Positions 51,464 through 60,344 of a DNA stretch of 64,000 bases are shown piece by piece; within the stretch, counting starts at the first letter, position 1, and the number at the start of each line of letters is the position of its first letter. A program made the translations under genes and the position numbers. Under the pieces are notes generated by a model, which saw only the letters and a program-made list of their open reading frames with translations, was not told the DNA's origin and did not search any database. The stretch lies in NCBI RefSeq assembly GCF_008370045.1, contig NZ_VOBN01000014.1:1-64000 (forward strand), written 5' to 3'. Origin of the DNA: Pseudomonas sp. ANT_J12 (lineage in GTDB: Bacteria > Pseudomonadota > Gammaproteobacteria > Pseudomonadales > Pseudomonadaceae).

Positions 51464-51801
51464 AACCGGATCCCAAGCGCACGCCTGCCGGCCAGACGCT
51501 GGCTGAACAGGTCGGCGCCAAAGCGGCCCGCAAACTCAAGGCGCGCCAAAGGGGCACGCCAGTGGTGTGGTTCGGCTTGGGCATGATGGGCTTGATCGGC
51601 TGGTCGGTGGTGGTCCCGACATTGCTCGGCGCGGCCCTCGGACTTTGGCTCGATCAGCATCATCCCGGCGGTCACTCTTGGACGCTGGCGCTGCTGGTGG
51701 CGGGACTCACCATCGGTTGCCTTAACGCCTGGCACTGGGTGGCAAAGGAAGACCAGGCCATGCACGACGAACGCGATGATAAGGAACAGGGCGATGATTG
51801 A
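51460..51801 (+). CDS. atpQ: N-ATPase AtpI-like subunit Q
   Basis: 113 residues, basic N-terminus then two membrane segments (FGLGMMGLIGWSVVVPTLLG and LALLVAGLTIGCLNAW) as in AtpI/AtpZ proteins, and an acidic tail. The family assists rotor-ring assembly or cation handling. Its place after atpC is diagnostic of N-ATPase operons. Confidence 0.85.
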   Translation: MKPDPKRTPAGQTLAEQVGAKAARKLKARQRGTPVVWFGLGMMGLIGWSVVVPTLLGAALGLWLDQHHPGGHSWTLALLVAGLTIGCLNAWHWVAKEDQAMHDERDDKEQGDD

Positions 51802-52120
51802 CCATGGTAGTTGGGCGCTCGTATGGGTGGCCGCGTTGTTGGCAGGCGCCGCGCTGGGGTTCATTTTTTTCGCCGGACTGTGGTGGACGGTGCGCCGCGG
51901 CGCCTCGTCGCCGACACCGGCACGCTGGTTTCTAGCCAGCCTGATACTGCGAACCGCCACTGTGTTGTTTGGCTTTTACCTGGTCGGTGCCGGTCAACCG
52001 CTGCGGCTGGCTCTGTGCATGCTGGGTTTTCTGCTGGCTCGCATGATCGTCTTGCGTGCCACACAACCGACCGCGGCCGCACTGGCGCCGCCAACATCCG
52101 GACCGCCACCATGCGCCTGA
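51794..52120 (+). CDS. atpR: N-ATPase subunit R
   Basis: 108 residues with three hydrophobic segments (WVAALLAGAALGFIFFAGLW, LASLILRTATVLFGFYLV, LALCMLGFLLARMIVL). AtpR is found only in N-ATPase operons; conserved Arg residues in the second and third segments are thought to interact with rotor carboxylates. Overlaps its neighbours on both sides (8 and 10 bp). Confidence 0.82.
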   Translation: MIDHGSWALVWVAALLAGAALGFIFFAGLWWTVRRGASSPTPARWFLASLILRTATVLFGFYLVGAGQPLRLALCMLGFLLARMIVLRATQPTAAALAPPTSGPPPCA

Positions 52121-52812
52121 CACCTGATGCCTGGATCTTTTGGCAATATGGCTTCTTCAAGCTCAATGCCACCATTGTCTTCACCTGGGCACTGATGACC
52201 GTGCTGGTGTTGGGCGCAGCGATGATCACGCGCCGCCTCGCCACCGGTCACCAACGCTCACGCTGGCAGAACCTGCTGGAGATCGTAGTGACTGCGATCG
52301 TCGGGCAGATCAAAGACGTCGGCCTGCAGCAGCCTCAACGCTACCTGAGTTTTCTCGGCACGTTGTTCCTGTTCATCGCTGCGGCGGCGTTGGCCACGGT
52401 GATCCCCGGTTACGAGCCTCCCACCGCGTCGCTGTCGACCACCGTAGCGCTGGCCCTGTGCGTGCTGGTGGCAGTGCCGCTGTTCGGCATCTCCGGTCAG
52501 GGGTTGGCGGGATACCTGAAGTCGTACATGCAGCCGACGCCGATCATGTTGCCCTTCAACCTCATCAGTGAGGCGTCGCGGACGCTGGCGCTGGCTGTGC
52601 GTCTGTTTGGCAACATGATGAGCGGCGCGATGATCATCGCCATCCTGTTATCGATCACGCCGTTCGTCTTCCCCATCGTTATGACAGTGCTGGGCTTGCT
52701 CACCGGTATGGTACAGGCCTACATCTTTACCATTCTGGCGGCGGTGTACATCGCGGCGGCCACGCGTAGCAGCAAAACGGTCAAAAAGCCTTCGCCAGCG
52801 GCAACGGACTGA
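52111..52812 (+). CDS. atpB: N-type ATPase subunit a
   Basis: 233 residues, about five or six membrane segments. The essential Arg is in LALAVRLFGNMMSG within the fourth segment. Forms the ion half-channels. The ATG at 52111 is inside the end of atpR. Confidence 0.92.
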   Translation: MRLTPDAWIFWQYGFFKLNATIVFTWALMTVLVLGAAMITRRLATGHQRSRWQNLLEIVVTAIVGQIKDVGLQQPQRYLSFLGTLFLFIAAAALATVIPGYEPPTASLSTTVALALCVLVAVPLFGISGQGLAGYLKSYMQPTPIMLPFNLISEASRTLALAVRLFGNMMSGAMIIAILLSITPFVFPIVMTVLGLLTGMVQAYIFTILAAVYIAAATRSSKTVKKPSPAATD

Positions 52813-52853
52813 GCGGCTATTACTCTTCCTCCCAACTCATATATAGGCACTTT

Positions 52854-53144
52854 ATGGACTCTCTCACCTGGATCGCCATCGCCTCCATTGTCATGGCCGG
52901 CCTGACCACCGGCTTCGGTACGATGGCCCCCGCGCTCGCCGAGGGAAGGGCTGTAGCCACGGCGCTCAGTTCGCTGGCCCAGCAGCCCGATGCGTCGGCA
53001 ACCATCACCCGTACACTATTTGTCGGCCTGGCGATGATCGAATCGACGGCCATCTACTGCTTTGTGGTGTCGATGATCCTGATCTTCGCCAACCCGTTCT
53101 GGAATGCCGCTGTCACAGCGGCCGCCCAGGCGGCAGGTAAATAG
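52854..53144 (+). CDS. atpE: N-type ATPase subunit c
   Basis: 96 residues, two helices. Helix 1 has Glu30 in PALAEGR; helix 2 has the ion-binding Glu63 followed by Ser64, Thr65 and Tyr68 (MIESTAIY). The loop RxQP is replaced by AQQPD. Paired Glu and the ES/T...Y set is the pattern linked to sodium coordination in some c rings, but a Burkholderia N-type ring has been found proton-selective, so the coupling ion is open. A short gap (41 bp) precedes it. Confidence 0.92.
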   Translation: MDSLTWIAIASIVMAGLTTGFGTMAPALAEGRAVATALSSLAQQPDASATITRTLFVGLAMIESTAIYCFVVSMILIFANPFWNAAVTAAAQAAGK

Positions 53145-53147
53145 ACC

Positions 53148-53921
53148 GTGCTCATCGACTGGTTCACCGTCGCCGCCCAAGTGCTGAATTTCATCATACT
53201 GGTGTGGTTGATGAAGCGTTTTCTGTATCAGCCCGTACTGAACGCCATTGCGGCGCGGGAAGAGAAAATTGCAGTCGAACTCAAAGACGCCGCCGAAACC
53301 AAGGCTAAAGCCCATCAGCAGCAAGACGAGTTCGAGAAGAAAAACCAGTCCTTCGACGAACAGCGGGCCGCTTTGCTGAGTAAGGCCACCGATGAAGCAA
53401 ACGATCAGCGAGTGCGGCTGCTGGCCGAGGCTCGCAAAACGGCTGATGCTGCAAGCGCGGTGAGAGCAAAGGCACTGGTGACCGAAAGACAACATCTGCA
53501 TGCAGATTTCTTCCACCACACTCAACAGCAGTTCTACGACATTTCACGTCGGGTGCTCGGTGACTTGGCATCTGTCAGCCTTGAGCAGCGGACTTGCGAA
53601 GTCTTCATCCAACGCCTGCGAGCTCTCAACGGCACCGCGCTGGACGAGTTGACCGCCGCGCTGAAGGGCACGTCTGATGGCGAGCCGGCTCGATTGCGCA
53701 GCGCATTCGAGTTGCCGACAGCGCAACGTACCTTGATCCAAGCTGGCCTGGATGAGTTGTTCGGGCAGGCAATTGCGCTCAAGTTCGAGACCGCACCGGA
53801 GCTGGTCAGCGGTATTGAGTTCAGCGTCCAGGGGCTGAAACTGGCCTGGAGCATTTCTGATTACCTTGATGCCCTGTCATCAGATATGAACGAGCAACTG
53901 CGCTCAACGGAGCGCACATGA
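53148..53921 (+). CDS. atpF: N-type ATPase subunit b (long, delta-like C-terminus)
   Basis: 257 residues from GTG 53148. One N-terminal membrane helix (VAAQVLNFIILVWLMKRFLY), a charged coiled coil to about residue 135, and a C-terminal part resembling subunit delta, ending in SDYLDALSSDMNEQL. N-ATPase operons lack a separate atpH, and the b subunit supplies that role. Length is normal for the type. Overlaps atpA by 4 bp. Confidence 0.9.
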   Translation: MLIDWFTVAAQVLNFIILVWLMKRFLYQPVLNAIAAREEKIAVELKDAAETKAKAHQQQDEFEKKNQSFDEQRAALLSKATDEANDQRVRLLAEARKTADAASAVRAKALVTERQHLHADFFHHTQQQFYDISRRVLGDLASVSLEQRTCEVFIQRLRALNGTALDELTAALKGTSDGEPARLRSAFELPTAQRTLIQAGLDELFGQAIALKFETAPELVSGIEFSVQGLKLAWSISDYLDALSSDMNEQLRSTERT

Positions 53922-55483
53922 CGATGACCAAGTCGTTAGACGCTACGCTGCAAAGCACACTGGAAGATGCGTTCGCCAGCATCAGCCAACGACTCCAGAC
54001 CTTCAAGCCGCAACTGGCATTGCACGAAGTGGGTACGGTCGTTAGCGTCGCCACTGGCATTGCCCGTGTCCATGGGTTGCCGCATCTGGGGTTCGAGGAA
54101 TTACTGCTGTTTTCCGGTGGCTTGTCGGGCATCGCGTTCAATCTGGACGAGGAGGGTGTCGATGTGGTGCTGCTGGGCGACTACGCTCACCTGCGCGCCG
54201 GTCAGGAGGTGCGGCGTACTGGCCGGGTGATGGACGTGGCCGTGGGCGATGCGCTGTTGGGCCGGGTGATTGATCCACTCGGCCGGCCACTGGACGGCGG
54301 TGCAAAGGTGGCGACCCAAGAGCGCCTGCCCATCGAACGGCCGGCGGCGCCCATCATGGACCGCGCGCCCGTGACCGAGCCGCTGCAAAGCGGGCTGAAA
54401 GTCATCGACGCGCTGATCCCCATCGGCCGGGGCCAGCGCGAACTGATCCTGGGCGACCGCCAGACCGGCAAGACAGCGATCGCCATCGATACCATCTTCA
54501 ATCAACGTGACAAGAACGTGTTGTGCGTTTACTGCGCCATCGGCCAACGAGCGTCGGCAGTGGCCAAGGCGGTGGCCAACCTGCGCGAGAAGGGGGCGAT
54601 GGCCTATACCGTGGTGGTGGTAGCCGAAGGCAACGAGGCGCCCGGACTGTCCTACATCGCACCGTACGCCGCCACCAGCATCGCCGAGTACTTCATGGAA
54701 GCGGGGCGCGACGTGCTGATTGTCTATGACGACCTGACTCACCACGCGCGTGCCTATCGTGAACTGTCCCTGCTACTGCGGCGACCGCCAGGGCGCGAGG
54801 CCTTTCCGGGCGATATTTTCTACATCCATTCGCGCATGCTGGAGCGCGCCACTCATCTGAGTAAGGAGCGCGGCGGTGGCTCGATGACTGCGTTGCCCAT
54901 CATCGAGACCGAAGCACAGAACATATCGGCCTATATCCCAACCAATCTGATCTCCATTACCGACGGGCAGATTGTGCTGTCGCCGTCACTGTTCGAACTC
55001 GGTGTACTGCCGGCCATCGATGTCGGCCAGTCGGTGTCGCGCGTGGGTGGCAAGGCGCAGCGCGCGGCTTATCGGGCAGTGGCGGGCGACCTCAAACTAG
55101 CCTATGCACAATTCGAGGAGCTGGAGACCTTTGCGCGCTTCGGCGCTCGGCTGGACGAGGATACGCGGCAGTCCATCATCCACGGAAAGCGTATCCGCGC
55201 CTGCCTCGGCCAACCCGAGTTCTCGCCGGTGACGGTGCCCGCTCAGATCGCCATCTTGCTGGCATTGAATGCGGCACTCTTCGACGCGGTACCGCTTGAT
55301 CGCATGGCTGCTGCACAGCACGCCGTGGAAGAGGCTGCCAATGGGCTCCCGGATGACGTCGGCAAGCGACTGGCAGATGTCGGTCCGCTGACTGACACTG
55401 ATCGCAAGCAGGTCAGCGAAGCTGCGCGTCAGGCACTTGCAGCGTTTCTGGCGCCGCCCGTGACAGACACCAAGGAAACCTGA
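53918..55483 (+). CDS. atpA: N-type ATPase subunit alpha
   Basis: 521 residues: N-terminal barrel, Walker A GDRQTGKTA near residues 178-186, VYDDLTHHARAYRE, and the C-terminal helical domain. The non-catalytic nucleotide-binding partner of beta. Its stop shares one base with the ATG of atpG. Confidence 0.95.
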   Translation: MTMTKSLDATLQSTLEDAFASISQRLQTFKPQLALHEVGTVVSVATGIARVHGLPHLGFEELLLFSGGLSGIAFNLDEEGVDVVLLGDYAHLRAGQEVRRTGRVMDVAVGDALLGRVIDPLGRPLDGGAKVATQERLPIERPAAPIMDRAPVTEPLQSGLKVIDALIPIGRGQRELILGDRQTGKTAIAIDTIFNQRDKNVLCVYCAIGQRASAVAKAVANLREKGAMAYTVVVVAEGNEAPGLSYIAPYAATSIAEYFMEAGRDVLIVYDDLTHHARAYRELSLLLRRPPGREAFPGDIFYIHSRMLERATHLSKERGGGSMTALPIIETEAQNISAYIPTNLISITDGQIVLSPSLFELGVLPAIDVGQSVSRVGGKAQRAAYRAVAGDLKLAYAQFEELETFARFGARLDEDTRQSIIHGKRIRACLGQPEFSPVTVPAQIAILLALNAALFDAVPLDRMAAAQHAVEEAANGLPDDVGKRLADVGPLTDTDRKQVSEAARQALAAFLAPPVTDTKET

Positions 55484-56391
55484 TGGCCGCCTCCATCACC
55501 GCACTGCGCCGCCAAATCAGTAGCGCAGGTGACCTTAAGTCAGTGGTTCGGGTCATGAAAGCATCGGCGGCCTCGGCGATTGGACAATACGAGCGATCAG
55601 TGGCCGCACTCGCCGACTACGCGCACACGGTTGAACTCGGTCTGGGCGTGTGTCTTCGCTCGGTCGATCCAACGGCAGCGTACGCTCCGTTCTCCTCGTC
55701 GCACGCCGATGACATTGAGGTACACGCCGTTGTATTCGGCTCCGATCAGGGGCTGGTGGGACGGTTCAACGAGGAAGTCGTCGACTACGCGATGGCGCAG
55801 CTCGCGTCTTCCCCGGTGAAGGTTTGGGCGGTTGGCGAACGTGTGCATGAACGACTTCTCGATGCCGGCATGACGCCCGAAGGCTTGTTTGCCGTGCCTG
55901 GATCGGTAGAGCAAATCACGCAACTGGTCGGACAGATTCTGCAAACGGTCCAGATCCCGGAAAGCGGAGCCGTGGGTGGGCGGCAAAGTGCAACGCTGAT
56001 TCTTTTCTATAACCGGCCGGCTGGCAGCGGTTATCACCCGGTCAGCCAGCGACTGTTACCTCTGGACGAGCATTGGCAGCTTGGACTGGCACAGCCGCCC
56101 TGGCCCACCGTTCAACGGCCCGAAGTCCTAAGCGCAAACGCGCAGACACTGCGCGCCTTCATCCGCGAGCACCTGTTTGTTTCACTGTTTCGTGCCAGTG
56201 CCGAGTCGTTGGCCAGTGAAAACGCCAGCCGTCTAGCTGCGATGCAGCGCGCAGATCGAAACATCGGCGAACTTCTGCTGGACCTCAACGCTACCTACCA
56301 TCGTTTACGCCAAGCCGGCATCGACGAGGAGCTCTTTGACGTGATCTCTGGTTTTGACGCCTTGTCGCCGAATGCCGATGCCACCCCTTAA
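55483..56391 (+). CDS. atpG: N-type ATPase subunit gamma
   Basis: 302 residues. The N-terminal helix has ALRRQISSAGDLKSVVRVMKA and the C-terminal helix ends ANRLAAMQRADRN-like (here NASRLAAMQRADRNI), the two halves of the rotor shaft. Last gene of the operon. Divergent from housekeeping gamma, as expected for N-ATPases. Confidence 0.92.
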   Translation: MAASITALRRQISSAGDLKSVVRVMKASAASAIGQYERSVAALADYAHTVELGLGVCLRSVDPTAAYAPFSSSHADDIEVHAVVFGSDQGLVGRFNEEVVDYAMAQLASSPVKVWAVGERVHERLLDAGMTPEGLFAVPGSVEQITQLVGQILQTVQIPESGAVGGRQSATLILFYNRPAGSGYHPVSQRLLPLDEHWQLGLAQPPWPTVQRPEVLSANAQTLRAFIREHLFVSLFRASAESLASENASRLAAMQRADRNIGELLLDLNATYHRLRQAGIDEELFDVISGFDALSPNADATP

Positions 56392-56517
56392 CGCTAAACG
56401 CACTGTGTGTGCTGTCGAACAGACAGGCCAACGTACGGCTAACAGAATGAGGACAGATGGTCTGCCAACTCACGCTATTGAAGCGGTGGCAGGCAATAAC
56501 CTGTTGAGGTACTTCCT

Positions 56518-56775
56518 ATGACCCAGCCGTTATCTGCTGTTTACCAATACATCGTCAGGGAGCTCGCGCCCACCGAGCACGCGTTGGATGAAGCACCGGT
56601 TTCCATCGTCTGCGAGCCGGTCAAAGTGCCTGGCAGTCCAAGTGCACATGGCAGGATAACCATGCATCTCGCGGCGGGCACCACGCTTGAAGAAGCGCAG
56701 GCCATCGCGAGCACGCTGCAAGCCAAGGTCAAGGGGCTGTTTCATTTGAAAGCCTCGGCGGACGAGCCTGTTTAG
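56518..56775 (+). CDS. small hypothetical protein
   Basis: 85 residues with no signal or membrane segment; alternating strands and helices (GRITMHLAAGTTLEEAQAIA) suggest a small alpha/beta fold. No family recognised. It lies between atpG and arcA in the same direction. GAGG is about 7 nt upstream of the ATG. Confidence 0.6.
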   Translation: MTQPLSAVYQYIVRELAPTEHALDEAPVSIVCEPVKVPGSPSAHGRITMHLAAGTTLEEAQAIASTLQAKVKGLFHLKASADEPV

Positions 56776-56865
56776 TTTGAGTTTGATGACTTGCCTCGGG
56801 ACGGATTGGCCTGTGTAAAGCGCTTCTCGTTCATCCCCCGTGTATTTGCATAGGAAACCGACGTC

Positions 56866-58083
56866 ATGACCGAAGGTGTGAATTCTGAAGTTGGCCGACT
56901 GCGTCGCGTGCTGGTTTGCCGACCTGGGCTGGCGCAACAGCGCTTGACGCCCGCGAACTGCCGCGACTTGCTGTTTGACGACGTGTTATGGGTGTCGCAG
57001 GCGCGCAATGAACACGACGCCTTCACCAATGCGATGGTGGAGCGCGAGGTGGAGGTGCTGGAGTTGCATGATTTACTTGCCTCCACCATGGCTGACCCAA
57101 TCGCCCGTGCTTGGCTGCTTGACCGCAAACTCAGCCCTGGCACCGTCGATGTTGAGCTTGCGCAACAACTGCGGCCATGGCTGGAGGCGCTACCGCCGCT
57201 ACGTCTGGCCGAGCACTTGATTGGCGGGCTGGCGCGCTCCGAGCTGCCGTTCGAACCCGAAGGCCTGCTGGCACGCTTTGCTGCCGCGTCTGATTTCCTG
57301 CTGCCGCCGCTACCCAACACGCTGTTCAGCCGCGACAGTAGTTGCTGGGTCGGGAAGGGAGTGGTGCTGTGCCCGATGCACTGGCCTGCACGCCGACAAG
57401 AGACGCTGCTGACCGCCGCGGTCTATCGTTTCCATCCGCTGTTCGCCGGTCGGGTGACAACATGGTGGGGTGATCCAGACCAGGATCACGGCAGTGCCTG
57501 CCTGGAAGGCGGGGACGTGATGCCGCTGGGGCAGGGCGTGGTGCTGATCGGTATGGGCGAGCGCACGTCGCCACAGGCTGTGAGCCAACTCGCCCGAGCC
57601 CTGTTTGCTCAAGGAGCGGCGACCCTCGTGTTGGCCGCACAGATTCCGAAATCGCGCGGTGCGATGCACCTGGACACCGTCATTACCTTTTGCGACGTGG
57701 ACTTGGTGACGTGTTTCCCGGACATGGTCGATGCGATCCGCGTGCACAGTCTGCGACCGGGCCAGCGTGAGGGCAGCCTGGACGTGCGCACCGAGAGCGG
57801 TGCTTTCCTAAGTGTCCTGGCCGCTGCGCTGGGACTGCCCAAATTGCGATCAGTCGCCACCGGCGGTGACGTCTGGCAGGCCGAACGCGAGCAATGGGAT
57901 GACGGTAATAACTTGCTGGCGTTAGCGCCTGTTGTGGTGATGGGCTACGCGCGCAACACGCACACCAATACCCTGTTACGTAAAGCCGGTGTCGAGGTGA
58001 TCACCGTCTCCGGTTCTGAACTGGGCCGCGGACGCGGTGGCAGCCATTGCATGTCGTGCCCGATCGAGCGCGATGCGCTCTGA
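56866..58083 (+). CDS. arcA: arginine deiminase
   Basis: 405 residues. The nucleophile Cys395 is in GGSHCMSCPI; the substrate-binding FSRDS, LEGGD and MHLDT blocks are present. It hydrolyses arginine to citrulline and ammonia, which also raises cytoplasmic pH. Followed by arcB (25 bp) and arcC (19 bp). It differs from the classic arcDABC order: arcD here is 18 kb away. Confidence 0.93.
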   Translation: MTEGVNSEVGRLRRVLVCRPGLAQQRLTPANCRDLLFDDVLWVSQARNEHDAFTNAMVEREVEVLELHDLLASTMADPIARAWLLDRKLSPGTVDVELAQQLRPWLEALPPLRLAEHLIGGLARSELPFEPEGLLARFAAASDFLLPPLPNTLFSRDSSCWVGKGVVLCPMHWPARRQETLLTAAVYRFHPLFAGRVTTWWGDPDQDHGSACLEGGDVMPLGQGVVLIGMGERTSPQAVSQLARALFAQGAATLVLAAQIPKSRGAMHLDTVITFCDVDLVTCFPDMVDAIRVHSLRPGQREGSLDVRTESGAFLSVLAAALGLPKLRSVATGGDVWQAEREQWDDGNNLLALAPVVVMGYARNTHTNTLLRKAGVEVITVSGSELGRGRGGSHCMSCPIERDAL

Positions 58084-58108
58084 CATTCAACCAAATGCGG
58101 GAGTCACC

Positions 58109-59107
58109 ATGAGTTTCAACCTGCGAAATCGTAGCTTGCTAGCACTCGAGGACTACGAGCCGGATGCAATCCGCTTTCTGCTCGACCTGGCAGCGGAGCT
58201 TAAACGTTCGAAAGCCGTGGGCAACGAACGGCCATCCCTGAAGGGCAAGAACATCGTGTTGATCTTCGAGAAGCCGTCGACGCGCACCCGCTGCGCCTTT
58301 GAGGTAGCGGTGCACGATCAGGGAGGACACGTCACTTATCTGGATGCAGGCAGCTCGCAACTGGGGCACAAGGAATCGCTAAAGGACACTGCCCGGGTGC
58401 TCGGGCGCTATTACGACGGCATCGAGTACCGAGGCTTCCACCAAAGCGTGGTCGAGGAACTTGCACGCTACGCCAACGTGCCGGTCTGGAATGGTCTGAC
58501 CGATGAAAGACACCCCACCCAAATACTCGCCGACTTGATGACGATGCAGGAGTTTGGAGAGAAACCACTGCACGAGTTGAGCTTTTGCTATCTGGGTGAT
58601 GCCAGTTTCAACATGGGCTGTTCACTTTTGGTGGGTGGCACAAAGATGGGCATGGATGTCCGTATTTGTGCCCCCGCCACTTTACAACCGCCCCCCGAAC
58701 TGGTCGCGCAAATGCGCGAACTGGCTCGCAGTACCGGGGCACGCATCACCTTGGAGACAGACCCGTTGAAAGCGGTGGTTGGCGCCGACTTTCTTTACAC
58801 CGATGTTTGGGTGTCTATGGGCGAGGACGACGCGGTGTGGCAGCAGCGTATTGATCAACTGCTGCCCTATCAGGTAACGACCGCACTGATGCAGGCCACC
58901 GGCAAGCCGCGCACAAAGTTCATGCACTGCCTGCCTGCATTCCATGGGATGGATACAGAAGTCGGTCGCCAGGTGCACGAGAAGTACGGTCTGACCGAGA
59001 TCGAGGTCACCGACGAGGTGTTCGAGTCTGATACCTCAATTGTCTTCACCCAGGCCGAGAACCGTATGCACACCATCAAGGCTGTCCTGGTGGCTACGCT
59101 CGGATGA
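58109..59107 (+). CDS. arcB: ornithine carbamoyltransferase, catabolic
   Basis: 332 residues. Carbamoyl-phosphate site EKPSTRTR (57-61), HPTQILADLMT and the Cys motif MHCLPAFHG near 271. It splits citrulline phosphorolytically to ornithine and carbamoyl phosphate. GGGAG is 6 nt before the ATG. Context makes it catabolic rather than biosynthetic. Confidence 0.93.
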   Translation: MSFNLRNRSLLALEDYEPDAIRFLLDLAAELKRSKAVGNERPSLKGKNIVLIFEKPSTRTRCAFEVAVHDQGGHVTYLDAGSSQLGHKESLKDTARVLGRYYDGIEYRGFHQSVVEELARYANVPVWNGLTDERHPTQILADLMTMQEFGEKPLHELSFCYLGDASFNMGCSLLVGGTKMGMDVRICAPATLQPPPELVAQMRELARSTGARITLETDPLKAVVGADFLYTDVWVSMGEDDAVWQQRIDQLLPYQVTTALMQATGKPRTKFMHCLPAFHGMDTEVGRQVHEKYGLTEIEVTDEVFESDTSIVFTQAENRMHTIKAVLVATLG

Positions 59108-59126
59108 CCCTTTTCGGAGTACGCTC

Positions 59127-60062
59127 ATGAAGGTTGTGGTTGCATTGGGTGGAAATGCGCTGTTACGACGCGACCAACCTCCAACAGCGGAAAATCAGCT
59201 AGAGAACATCCGCGCCGCCGCTCTGCAACTGGCACGAGTGGCCGAGCAGCACGATCTGGTGTTGACGCATGGCAATGGACCTCAGGTGGGTTTGTTGGCG
59301 CTTCAGGCTGCCGCCTACGAGAAGGTGGCAGCTTACCCACTGGATGTGTTGGGCGCGCAGACTGACGGCATGCTCGGTTACCTGCTGGAGCAGGAGCTCG
59401 CCAACGCGCTGCCCGCTTCGCGTACGGTGACGACGCTCATCACGCGGGTAGAGGTCGACCCGCAGGACCCTGCTTTCAGTCATCCCAGTAAGCCAATTGG
59501 ACCGATGTACACAAAGGCAGACTCCGAGCGTATTGCGTCGGAAAAGAATTGGGTCATGGCGGCGGACGGTGCAGCGTTCCGGCGCGTCGTCGCATCGCCC
59601 GCGCCGTTGCGTGTACTTGGACTTCAGGCGATCCGCTGGCTGCTGGAACATGGCGCGCTCGTCATCGCCGCCGGCGGCGGAGGCATTCCGGTGGCACGCA
59701 CGGGCGCGAGTGGTGATAGCAGGCTGCACGGCGTGTCTGCTGTGATCGACAAGGATCTGTGCACCAGCTTGCTCGCGCGCGAGCTTCAAGCCGACTTGCT
59801 AATCATCGCTACTGACGTGCCGGCGGTCTACATCGACTGGGGCTTACCCACGCAGCGCGCGCTCGGCGAAGTGACGCCGCAGGATCTCGCCAAATACCAC
59901 TTCGCTGAAGGATCGATGGGACCGAAGGTCGAGGCCGCACGAGACTTTGTACTCGCTACCGGCAAACGTGCAGTGATCGGTTCGCTCGACCAGATCGAGG
60001 AAATGCTCGCTGGCAACGCGGGTACCCGAGTTTACCTTGCGAAAGCCAATGGTGCGGTGTGA
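59127..60062 (+). CDS. arcC: carbamate kinase
   Basis: 311 residues of the amino-acid kinase fold: VVALGGNALLRRDQ, THGNGPQVG, VIAAGGGGIPV and MGPKVEAA. It makes ATP from carbamoyl phosphate and ADP, the energy-yielding step of the pathway. GGAG is 7 nt before the ATG. That ATP could drive the neighbouring N-ATPase as an ion pump. Confidence 0.93.
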   Translation: MKVVVALGGNALLRRDQPPTAENQLENIRAAALQLARVAEQHDLVLTHGNGPQVGLLALQAAAYEKVAAYPLDVLGAQTDGMLGYLLEQELANALPASRTVTTLITRVEVDPQDPAFSHPSKPIGPMYTKADSERIASEKNWVMAADGAAFRRVVASPAPLRVLGLQAIRWLLEHGALVIAAGGGGIPVARTGASGDSRLHGVSAVIDKDLCTSLLARELQADLLIIATDVPAVYIDWGLPTQRALGEVTPQDLAKYHFAEGSMGPKVEAARDFVLATGKRAVIGSLDQIEEMLAGNAGTRVYLAKANGAV

Positions 60063-60166
60063 CGATCAAATTCAACCTGCATTGCATTCCCACTGTAGGG
60101 AGCACTGACTATGCGTAGGCGCTCCGACCCACTGGTTCACCGAGGAGCCTTGGCTATAGAAGCACA

Positions 60167-60188
60167 GCGGGGAAGTCCTCCTCCCCGC
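60167..60188 (+). terminator. hairpin after arcC (possible terminator)
   Basis: GCGGGGA (60167-60173) pairs with TCCCCGC (60182-60188) around 8 nt. No clear T-run follows, so it may be an attenuated terminator or RNA-stabilising hairpin. The rest of 60063-60344 shows no gene. Confidence 0.4.
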
Positions 60189-60344
60189 GAATCCTTGTAT
60201 TGCAATCTTTTGGCAAGCTGACTGGCACGGGGGGGCGCCGGTCACTGTTTTGCAATCATTTGGCCTGTGCCGGTTGGAGCTCATCATTTATCCGGTTAAT
60301 CTCGCGCTCACAACAGTGCTGCAACTCAACTGGAATCCTCTCGG

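Noticed and set aside
53148..53921. Long atpF considered as a frameshift fusion of two genes
   Set aside because: N-ATPase operons normally have a long b subunit and lack atpH; the size is as expected.
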